In this document: positions 1 to 5,892 of the stretch, piece by piece
Layout: each line of letters opens with the position of its first letter
Position numbering within the stretch: position 1 is the first letter of the stretch
Source of the DNA: an archaeon
GTDB taxonomy: Archaea > Nanobdellota > Nanobdellia > Woesearchaeales > WJKL01
Direction: 5' to 3'
Assembly: GCA_020056025.1 (NCBI GenBank)
Contig: JAGVIO010000188.1
Location: forward strand, 1-9,014
DNA: 9,014 bases
Notes under the pieces: model-generated
What the model was told of the DNA's origin: nothing
What the model saw: only the letters and a program-made list of their open reading frames with translations
The model's database searches: none
Translations under genes and position numbers: made by a program

Positions 1-295
1 AAAGAGAAAGAACATTGCTCCTGAAGTGACTGGATTGAAAGACCTAGCAATCAAGGAAGGAGAGACAGTAACAGTTAAGCCAGAAGTGACTGACCAGAAT
101 GGTGATGATGTGACTGTAACAATCTCTGACCCGATTGGCAATGATGGCGTATGGCAAACAGGATACACTAACCACGGCACGTACAAGGTCACAGTTACAG
201 CCACAGACGGTGAATTGACAACCACAAAAATATTTACTTTGACAGTAGAGAATGTCAATAAAGCACCAGAGATACTGGACATCATAAATGAATAA
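1..295 (+). CDS. Secreted Ig/cadherin-like repeat protein, C-terminal end (5' partial)
   Basis: This is the 3' end of a gene that begins before the window. The frame is open from base 2, where it reads K-R-K-N-I-A-P-E-V, the same N-x-A-P linker that opens each repeat in the next gene, so a GTG at 26 is not the real start. One full beta-sandwich repeat is visible, with a D-Q-N-G-D-D Ca-binding-like acidic turn, the G-V-W-Q-T-G-Y segment and the T-V-T-A-T-D-G strand. A further linker (N-V-N-K-A-P) follows, and the protein stops about nine residues later at D-I-I-N-E, exactly where the following repeat would continue with G-E. The protein therefore ends a few residues into a new repeat. There is no C-terminal membrane anchor. 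It is a close paralogue of the next gene. The likely role is extracellular adhesion or cell-envelope structure, inferred from the repeat type only. Confidence 0.8.
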   Translation, partial: KRKNIAPEVTGLKDLAIKEGETVTVKPEVTDQNGDDVTVTISDPIGNDGVWQTGYTNHGTYKVTVTATDGELTTTKIFTLTVENVNKAPEILDIINE

Positions 296-325
296 GGCAA
301 TTGCCTTATTTTTATTTATTTTTTA
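291..325 (+). terminator. Perfect 20-bp palindrome plus T-rich tract
   Basis: AATAAGGCAATTGCCTTATT at 291-310 is a perfect palindrome whose left arm contains the TAA stop (293-295) of the upstream gene. As RNA it could fold as an 8-bp stem with a 4-nt loop, and it is followed by a T-rich run to about 325. Archaeal termination relies mainly on U-tracts, so the T-rich part alone could terminate; the palindrome may add to this or may bind a dimeric protein. The T-rich part also overlaps the likely promoter of the next gene. Confidence 0.5.
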
Positions 326-346
326 TAGTGATTCGGGGGCAAGTTG
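310..346 (+). promoter_or_regulatory. Probable TATA region and Shine-Dalgarno-like site for the repeat-protein gene
   Basis: The AT-rich run TTTATTTATTTTTTATAG (311-328) offers two overlapping TATA-like boxes. A run of five G (335-339) lies seven bases before the ATG at 347 and could pair with the 3' end of 16S rRNA. It favours the ATG at 347 over the TTG at 344. Which TATA box is used cannot be told from sequence. Confidence 0.4.
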
Positions 347-2548
347 ATGAATAAAAAGATATTATATTCACTAATCTTTTTCACATTGCTGTTATGCCAG
401 CTGATTCTAGGAGAATCTATTCCTGTCATCAAAGTAAATGAAGGCGAGCTTGTGAAGCTCAAGCTCCTGACAGTTGACGAAGACGGAGATCCTCTTACCT
501 ATATATTTACAGCGCCGTTGAATGAGAACGGAGAATGGCAGACAACTTATGGCGATGAAGGAGAATATACTTCAACAGTCACTGTTTCTGATGGCAATAC
601 AAATTCATCAAAGGAATTCAAGATAGTTGTTCTTAAGTCAAACAGGCCTCCTGTGATACAGCCTATTGATGACACTGTCATAACAGAAGGAGACATAATC
701 GAATTAAAGCCAAACATAACAGATGAGGAAAATGATAAGGTTGGTTATGTAATCTCAAAACCCTTTGACAGCAAAGGTGTCTGGCAGACTGATTATACAA
801 GTGCAGGAGACTATGCAATAACAATAACTGCAACAGACGGCAAAAATACAGTAAACAGCACATTTAATTTGATTGTTACAAACAAAAACAGGGATCCTGT
901 TGTTGTAGCATACGCACCTAATGAAGAAAAAATTTTTGTAAAGGAAAATGAGAATATTGATTTTTCTGTCTCTGCATCTGATGAGGACAAGGAAGAACTG
1001 GGCTATGCATGGTATGTTGACGGCGAAGAAGCTGCAAAATCAGAAAAGTTTGTTTATCATACTGACTATGATTCAGCAGGCAGCCATGAAATCAAGGCAG
1101 AAGTTTCAGACGAAGAAACTGTTTTGAGCAGAATATGGGCTGTTGAGGTGGAGAATGTGAACAGGGCTCCTGGGCTGGAAGACCTTCCAGATATAACAAT
1201 AAATGAAAATGAAAAAGTTGTTCTTGAATTCAATGCATCTGACCCTGATGGAGATGCAGTTGTCTATATTATCTCAGAGCCAATTGGAAATGACAAAGAA
1301 TGGCAGACAACATATGATGATGCAGGGATGTATGACATTGAAGTCACTGTTTCAGACAGCAGCCTTAACGCAAAAAAACCATTCAAGCTAATTGTCAATG
1401 ATGTTGACAGGGCACCTTTGTTCAAGAAGATTGATGACCTAGCGCTGAATGAAGAGGAATCACTGGAATTTTCGTTGTCAGCTGTTGATGAGGATGGCGA
1501 TAAAATAGAATATATCGCAGAAGGAATGCCAGACGGAGCAGTGCTTGAAGGAAACGCATTCAAATACACTCCGAGCTATGATGTTGTAAAAAAGCCAGGA
1601 GACTGGATAAATAATGTATTAAATTTCCTGCATCCTCTTGAAAACTGGATATATCCTGGTTCAAAGATTTTTTATGTGACATTCACTGCAGCAGGAAAGG
1701 AAAAATCAACTTTCCAGACAGTGAAGATAACTGTAAATAATGTCAACAGGCAGCCTGTGCTTGATCCATTGTCAGATGTTTATGTAAATGAATCGCAGAC
1801 AGCAAAGGTTTATGCAACTTCTTATGATCCTGACAATGACAGACTCACATTTAGCGCAACAGAGCCTCTTTCGAATAGCCTGAAATGGTTTACAGGCTAT
1901 GCTTCAGCAGGCGAATACTTGTCAAATGTGACTGTTTCTGACGGAGAACTGTCTGACAGCAAACAAGTAAGTATTGTTGTTGAGAATGTCAACAGGCAGC
2001 CTGTATTCGGAAAGATAAAGCAGCCTGTAAAGGCGAATGAGGATAAAACAGCAGAGGTTAGTTTCAGATTGTCTGATCCTGACAATGACCAGATGATACT
2101 TTACATCGAAAATTCTCTTGAAGGGGTATGGCTTGAGAACAACACTCTGAAATTCAAGCCAGGATTTGATACTGCTTCTAAGGACAAGGTTAAGGAAGTT
2201 TATATTAATTTGGTTGCAGAAGACGGTTCGTCAACTGTCAAGCAATCTGTGTTGTTCAAAGTAAAGAATGTCAATAGGGCTCCTGTGCTTTTGGATGCTG
2301 CTCCGCTGTCAAAGAAAGTGACTGCTCATCTTAATGAGCCTGTTATCTTCTCTGTTACAGCTGAAGATCCTGACAATGACACTCTTTCATACAAATGGAG
2401 CTTTGGATTCATGAATTCAGTAACAACATCCAAGTCAGCTGTCAAGAGGACATTCAAGGAGCTTGGCCAGAAAGATATTTCTGTGACAGTGTCTGACGGA
2501 GATCTGAAGAAGACAATCACATGGCATATGAATGCTGTGAAGAGATAG
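347..2548 (+). CDS. Secreted protein with eight Ig/cadherin-like repeats
   Basis: A 733-residue exported protein. The N-terminus has K3-K4, then a hydrophobic core (I5-L21) ending near G22-E23, a Sec signal peptide with cleavage predicted around residue 22. Eight repeats of about 75-110 residues follow, starting near residues 24, 99, 181, 272, 354, 467, 549 and 643. From the second onward each opens with [N/D]-R-x-P; inside come an acidic D-x-D-x-D turn (DEDGD, DPDGD, DPDND) suited to Ca binding, often a W-Q-T-x-Y segment, and a closing T-V-S-D-G strand. The pattern fits cadherin-like, PKD-like or VCBS/tandem-95-type folds; I cannot choose among them by eye. Repeat 5 carries a hydrophobic insert at 417-438. 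No C-terminal anchor or sorting signal is visible. ATG at 347 is chosen over TTG at 344 because of the G-run spacing. Adhesion or surface-layer function is inferred. Confidence 0.85.
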   Translation: MNKKILYSLIFFTLLLCQLILGESIPVIKVNEGELVKLKLLTVDEDGDPLTYIFTAPLNENGEWQTTYGDEGEYTSTVTVSDGNTNSSKEFKIVVLKSNRPPVIQPIDDTVITEGDIIELKPNITDEENDKVGYVISKPFDSKGVWQTDYTSAGDYAITITATDGKNTVNSTFNLIVTNKNRDPVVVAYAPNEEKIFVKENENIDFSVSASDEDKEELGYAWYVDGEEAAKSEKFVYHTDYDSAGSHEIKAEVSDEETVLSRIWAVEVENVNRAPGLEDLPDITINENEKVVLEFNASDPDGDAVVYIISEPIGNDKEWQTTYDDAGMYDIEVTVSDSSLNAKKPFKLIVNDVDRAPLFKKIDDLALNEEESLEFSLSAVDEDGDKIEYIAEGMPDGAVLEGNAFKYTPSYDVVKKPGDWINNVLNFLHPLENWIYPGSKIFYVTFTAAGKEKSTFQTVKITVNNVNRQPVLDPLSDVYVNESQTAKVYATSYDPDNDRLTFSATEPLSNSLKWFTGYASAGEYLSNVTVSDGELSDSKQVSIVVENVNRQPVFGKIKQPVKANEDKTAEVSFRLSDPDNDQMILYIENSLEGVWLENNTLKFKPGFDTASKDKVKEVYINLVAEDGSSTVKQSVLFKVKNVNRAPVLLDAAPLSKKVTAHLNEPVIFSVTAEDPDNDTLSYKWSFGFMNSVTTSKSAVKRTFKELGQKDISVTVSDGDLKKTITWHMNAVKR
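416..2545 (+). repeat. Eight tandem protein-coding repeats (N-R-x-P units)
   Basis: The units begin at about nt 416, 641, 887, 1160, 1406, 1745, 1991 and 2273. Linkers are strongly similar (V-E-N-V-N-R-x-P and variants) with recurring DNA such as aatgt(c/g)aacagg, while the unit cores have diverged. Unit 5 is the longest, about 113 residues, because of an insertion. Units 1, 2, 4 and 6 carry the W-Q-T/W-F-T-x-Y signature; units 3, 5, 7 and 8 lack it or have a changed version. Confidence 0.8.
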
Positions 2549-2565
2549 ATTTGGAAACAAACAGC

Positions 2566-2599
2566 AAAACATTTAAACTAAATTCTTTATTTTTTATTC
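2566..2599 (+). promoter_or_regulatory. TATA promoter for a leaderless helicase transcript
   Basis: AAAACATTTAAAC at 2566-2578 has a BRE-like A/C-rich stretch and a TTTAAA box (2572-2577) centred about 26 nt before the ATG at 2600. The same geometry is seen before RNase HII (TTTAAATA, about 26 nt before its ATG). This supports transcription starting at or next to the start codon, and so supports 2600 as a real gene start rather than a fragment end. No ribosome binding site is present, as expected for a leaderless mRNA. Confidence 0.65.
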
Positions 2600-5500
2600 A
2601 TGCATAATTCATTTCAGGTCCAAGAGCCAACTGATGATGATACTTTGAATTTAGTTCTTGATACTTTGAAGCTCAACAAGCAGGCAATTGTTTTTGCAAA
2701 CACAAAAAACTCTGCAGAGAAAGCAGCAGAGGATATTTCTTTGCAGCTCAAGACAACAAATGAAGAGCTGCAGAAGATTGCAGATGAAGCACTGCATGCA
2801 ATCGGCAAGCCGACAAAACAATGCCAAAGACTTTCGATGTGTTTGAAAAAAGGGATTGCATTCCATCATGCAGGACTTACACATCATCAGAGAGAACTGA
2901 TAGAAGACAATTTCAGGAATGGAACAATAAAAGTGATATGCGCAACACCGACGCTTTGTATCTCTAAAGATAGCAAAATATGGCATGGAATGTCTGAAAC
3001 AGAAGTTTCCAAGTTTAAAAATTCTAATCCGCTTTTTGCGCTTTCCAAGGATAAATTAATTATTATGAAATCACAAAAAGTTCAACAGATTGAGAATTAT
3101 TCAAAGCTAATTCAAATTTCTTCTGTTTCAGGTTATTCTATCAAAGTTACTTCTAATCATAAAATGTTGATAAGAAGAAAAGATAAAAAAATGATTATAA
3201 ATGCAAGCGACATCAAAAATACTGATAAAATAGCAACAGTTGGAAAATTAAATATAAAAAAAATGGAAATTCCTTTTCTCAAAGATTTCATTATAGATAA
3301 TAAAGCGGATATTTTAAATTATAAATTTGGACCAAAATTATCTTATTTTATTGGATTAATGATAGGAGATGGATATTCAGGTGCTGAAACAAGAGATGAA
3401 AAAATAATTTACAAGGGCTCACCAAGTATAATTGGAAGGGATGAAGAAGTGTTTCAGCATATAAAAGAATCATGTGAACAGTTAAAAATAAGTTACAGAA
3501 GATATACGCGCCATGAAGTGCCTTGTCTAATTCTAGGCAAAAATAAATGGTTTAGAGAATTTATGGTAAGATGTGGAATAGAAAAAGGAAAAAATAAGCA
3601 TATTTCTGAAAAACTGATGAGTATGAATCTTGAAAATACAGCCTTTTTATTAAAGGGGTTGTTTGATACAGACGGCTGCGTTGAAAAGAGAATAGGTCCA
3701 AGTTTCAGCAATATTTCTGAGAAGTTGATAAAACAAATGCAAAAGCTTCTTCTTAGGTTTGGCATAGTCTCTTCCGTAAGAAAAAGGAAAGAAAGATTTA
3801 TGAATATATATGGCAAAACCTATAAGACATTGCCTTCTTTTGAATTAGGCATACACCAAAAAAAGAGTGTTATTGATTTTTACAGATTTATTGGTTTTAA
3901 TATACAAAGAAAACAAGAAGCACTTGATAATTTAATAGCTAGGCTTTGCTCTAACTTTAACTATGCATCATGCCCTCACTGCAAATATAAAGTATATGCA
4001 AATCTTTTCAAAGGAAGAAGCAATCGCCAGAAGCAATGGGGCAATAACAAGTTAAAAATAATCAAAATTCTTGGTGAAAAAGGTGAACTTGGCTCCAGAG
4101 AATTGAAAATAATACTTGGTTTTGAACCAAGATTAAAGGATAACAGATTGAATCATCATTATGAATTAATTAAAAAACGAAAAATTGGAGCAAAAAGTAA
4201 AACAGAATTCTATTGGAGTCTTAATGAATTGGGGATTTGGATTTATAATAATCTTATCACTCAAAATAAGGGCGTTGAAGAATTCTTAAGAATACAGAAG
4301 TGCCCTTTATGTAGTAAAGAATTAGATTTTATTCTGAAAAAAGGGTGGAGAGATTCTGATTTTGAGGGAGATATATTCTGGGACCAAATAATGGAAATAA
4401 AAGAGACGGATTACGAGAAAGAAGTTTATGATGTTGTTTTACCAAATAATCCTGAAAATGACCATTTATTTGTTGTAGAGGGATTTATTGTGCATAATTC
4501 ATACGGATTAGATTTGCCTGCATTCAGGGTGATTTTGAAAGATTTAAGGAGGTATGGCCATCGTGGACTGGATTGGATTCCTACATTGGAATATCTTCAG
4601 ATGGCAGGCAGAGCAGGACGTCCTAAATTTGAAAAATTCGGAGAGGCAATCGCAGTTGCAAAGACAAAAGACGCAAAGGACGAGATTTGGGACGGGTATG
4701 TCAAAGGAGAGCCTGAAGAGATTTATTCAAAGCTTGCTGTTGAGCCTGTTTTGAGAACTTATTTGCTTTCTTTGATTGCAACAGGCTTTGTAAGCACAGA
4801 ATCAGAGATAATGGAATTCTTCTCAAAGACATTCTGGGCTTTCCAATACAAAGATATGGCTAAGCTGAAAGCAATAATCCAGAACATGCTTGGGCTGCTT
4901 GAAGAATATAAGTTCATCATGTCATCTGAGACAAAGCTTGAAGAAGAGCCGTCTGAATTCAAGTCAGCTTCTGATCTTTTTGACTATAAATATAAGCCTA
5001 CTCTTATTGGAAAAAGAGTTGCTGAGCTGTATATTGATCCCCTGACTGCGCATTTCTTTGTTGAATCAATTGGAAAAGCTGCAAAGAAAAAGATAAATGA
5101 ATTTTCATTTTTGCAGATTGTTTCTCACACATTGGAGATAAGGCCCTTGTTGCGTGTAAAAATGAAAGAATATGATATTTATCAGGAAGAATCTTTGAAG
5201 CAGTCTGATTATCTTCTTGAGCCAGAGCCTCCAATCTATGACTCAGAATATGAGGATTATATGAGCTCAATAAAGACAGCTGCTTTTTTCAAGGAATGGA
5301 TAAATGAAAAAGATGAAGAATATTTATTAGAGACATTTGACATCCGTCCAGGAGAATCAAGAGTCAAATTAGAGCATGCTGACTGGCTGCTTTACTGCAT
5401 TGAAGAATTAGTGAGGATGCTTGAGCACAAGGAGCTTATCAAAGAAATAATAAAATTAAGAATCAGGATTGACCATGGTGTAAAAGAAGAGCTGATTCCT

Positions 5501-5725
5501 CTTCTTAGGTTTGAAGGCATAGGAAGGGTTCGTGCAAGAAAGCTTTTCAGTGCAGGAATAAAGGATGTTGGAGATGTCAAGAATACAGACATTGCAAATT
5601 TGAAGCAGCTTGTTGGAGATAAGACAGCATTGTCTTTGAAAGAGCAGGTCGGCCAGAAAGTCGAGATTGTCCCGAAAGGAAGAAGAAAAGGCCAGACTTC
5701 TATGGAAAAGTATGATAAGGAATAA
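2600..5725 (+). CDS. hel308: Hel308 helicase, C-terminal part lacking RecA domain 1, with in-frame intein
   Basis: Hel308 is a 3'-5' superfamily 2 (Ski2-like) DNA helicase that acts at stalled replication forks. Visible parts are: motif IV region Q28-A-I-V-F-A-N-T with S-A-E-K-A-A-E; G85-I-A-F-H-H-A-G-L and I-K-V-I-C-A-T-P-T-L119 (motif V); an intein at 120-633; the resumed extein S634-Y-G-L-D-L-P-A; motif VI Q667-M-A-G-R-A-G-R-P; the winged-helix and ratchet domains; and a helix-hairpin-helix-like segment with G-I-G-R-V-R-A-R-K-L-F near 973-983, typical of Hel308. The spliced product would be 527 residues, whereas full Hel308 is about 700. All of RecA domain 1, with Walker A, DEAH and motif III, is missing. 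The preceding gene ends only 51 bases upstream and the in-frame upstream stop is at 2579-2581, so it is not a misplaced start. A separately encoded N-terminal half is the likeliest explanation; a decaying remnant is the alternative. The tail Q1032-T-S-M-E-K-Y resembles a PCNA-binding peptide. Confidence 0.85.
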   Translation: MHNSFQVQEPTDDDTLNLVLDTLKLNKQAIVFANTKNSAEKAAEDISLQLKTTNEELQKIADEALHAIGKPTKQCQRLSMCLKKGIAFHHAGLTHHQRELIEDNFRNGTIKVICATPTLCISKDSKIWHGMSETEVSKFKNSNPLFALSKDKLIIMKSQKVQQIENYSKLIQISSVSGYSIKVTSNHKMLIRRKDKKMIINASDIKNTDKIATVGKLNIKKMEIPFLKDFIIDNKADILNYKFGPKLSYFIGLMIGDGYSGAETRDEKIIYKGSPSIIGRDEEVFQHIKESCEQLKISYRRYTRHEVPCLILGKNKWFREFMVRCGIEKGKNKHISEKLMSMNLENTAFLLKGLFDTDGCVEKRIGPSFSNISEKLIKQMQKLLLRFGIVSSVRKRKERFMNIYGKTYKTLPSFELGIHQKKSVIDFYRFIGFNIQRKQEALDNLIARLCSNFNYASCPHCKYKVYANLFKGRSNRQKQWGNNKLKIIKILGEKGELGSRELKIILGFEPRLKDNRLNHHYELIKKRKIGAKSKTEFYWSLNELGIWIYNNLITQNKGVEEFLRIQKCPLCSKELDFILKKGWRDSDFEGDIFWDQIMEIKETDYEKEVYDVVLPNNPENDHLFVVEGFIVHNSYGLDLPAFRVILKDLRRYGHRGLDWIPTLEYLQMAGRAGRPKFEKFGEAIAVAKTKDAKDEIWDGYVKGEPEEIYSKLAVEPVLRTYLLSLIATGFVSTESEIMEFFSKTFWAFQYKDMAKLKAIIQNMLGLLEEYKFIMSSETKLEEEPSEFKSASDLFDYKYKPTLIGKRVAELYIDPLTAHFFVESIGKAAKKKINEFSFLQIVSHTLEIRPLLRVKMKEYDIYQEESLKQSDYLLEPEPPIYDSEYEDYMSSIKTAAFFKEWINEKDEEYLLETFDIRPGESRVKLEHADWLLYCIEELVRMLEHKELIKEIIKLRIRIDHGVKEELIPLLRFEGIGRVRARKLFSAGIKDVGDVKNTDIANLKQLVGDKTALSLKEQVGQKVEIVPKGRRKGQTSMEKYDKE
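2957..4498 (+). mobile_element. Intein with LAGLIDADG homing endonuclease, inserted in helicase motif V
   Basis: A 514-residue intein (ORF residues 120-633) between A-T-P-T-L and S-Y-G-L-D-L-P-A. Splicing signatures are Cys120 first (C-I-S-K-D-S), block B with T184-x-x-H187, block F (V-Y-D-V-V-L then D-H-L-F-V-V-E-G) and a terminal G-F-I-V-H632-N633 followed by Ser634 as the +1 nucleophile. Two LAGLIDADG motifs are present: F250-I-G-L-M-I-G-D257-G and L-L-K-G-L-F-D-T-D358-G, each with its catalytic Asp, so the homing endonuclease looks intact. The DNA is visibly more A/T-rich than the flanking extein, with many AAA, ATT and TTA codons, suggesting separate acquisition. An extra Cys-rich segment lies between the endonuclease and the C-terminal splicing block. 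Reading continues through without a stop, so splicing should be possible. Confidence 0.93.
3971..4312 (+). other. Zinc-knuckle-flanked winged-helix-like insert within the intein
   Basis: Two C-P-x-C knuckles, C458-P-H-C461 and C568-P-L-C571, lie 107 residues apart and could together bind one zinc ion. Between them is a segment resembling a winged helix: K-I-I-K-I-L-G-E-K-G-E-L-G-S-R-E-L-K, a basic N-H-H-Y-E-L-I-K-K-R-K-I turn, and F-Y-W-S-L-N-E-L-G as a possible wing strand. It sits after the second LAGLIDADG motif and before block F. A DNA-recognition role for the endonuclease is inferred; the fold call is by eye. Confidence 0.5.
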
Positions 5726-5783
5726 TTTTTTCTGGCTCGCAAAAATCCGCAGCAGGCAGATGCTTGCGAGGAAGATGCCTTTT
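5726..5783 (+). terminator. T6 run and overlapping inverted repeats after the helicase gene
   Basis: TTTTTT (5726-5731) follows the helicase stop directly and is a plausible archaeal U-tract terminator. Just downstream, CTCGCAA (5736-5742) pairs perfectly with TTGCGAG (5764-5770) around a 21-nt loop. A second possible stem, AGGCA (5754-5758) with TGCCT (5776-5780), is followed by TTT and overlaps the first, so the two cannot form fully together. This stretch is more G/C-rich than its surroundings. It could be a terminator cluster or a small structured RNA; no tRNA, C/D-box or CRISPR signature was recognised. The rest of 5784-5892 is A/T-rich. Confidence 0.35.
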
Positions 5784-5814
5784 AACTATTGCAGAATACT
5801 CAATTTTAGCAAGA

Positions 5815-5857
5815 TTTTTATACTCTTAATTCAACTTACTTATTAAGGGTTTTATTT
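5815..5857 (+). promoter_or_regulatory. Candidate TATA boxes for the HD-domain gene
   Basis: TTTTTATA (5815-5822) would place a transcript start near 5847 and leave a leader of about 45 nt. TTTTATTT (5850-5857) would place it near 5880 with a leader of about 14 nt. No strong Shine-Dalgarno sequence precedes the ATG at 5893; a GGG lies at 5881-5883. Confidence 0.35.
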
Positions 5858-5892
5858 GTGATTGCTTCTGTATACTGAATGGGTTCATTAAA

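Noticed and set aside
344..346. TTG as start of the large repeat-protein gene
   Set aside because: The ATG at 347 follows directly, fits the G-run spacing better and gives a normal M-N-K-K signal-peptide start.
403..412. Cys17 in the signal peptide as a lipoprotein attachment site
   Set aside because: It lies inside the hydrophobic core (L-L-L-C-Q-L-I-L) without the small residues of a lipobox, and hydrophobic sequence continues after it.
1264..1569. Antisense open frames over the repeat-protein and other genes
   Set aside because: They mirror the codon pattern of the real + strand genes, have low-complexity Ser/Leu/Phe-rich translations and no promoter or ribosome signals.
416..2545. Recurring aatgt-aacagg DNA motif as a CRISPR or insertion repeat
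   Set aside because: Spacing is irregular in DNA terms and matches the protein repeat linkers in frame, so it reflects the repeat domains.
2549..2599. Missing N-terminal helicase or C-intein sequence just upstream of 2600
   Set aside because: An in-frame stop at 2579-2581 leaves only six codons, and the space is 51 bases, so neither RecA1 nor a normal-length C-intein can be encoded here.
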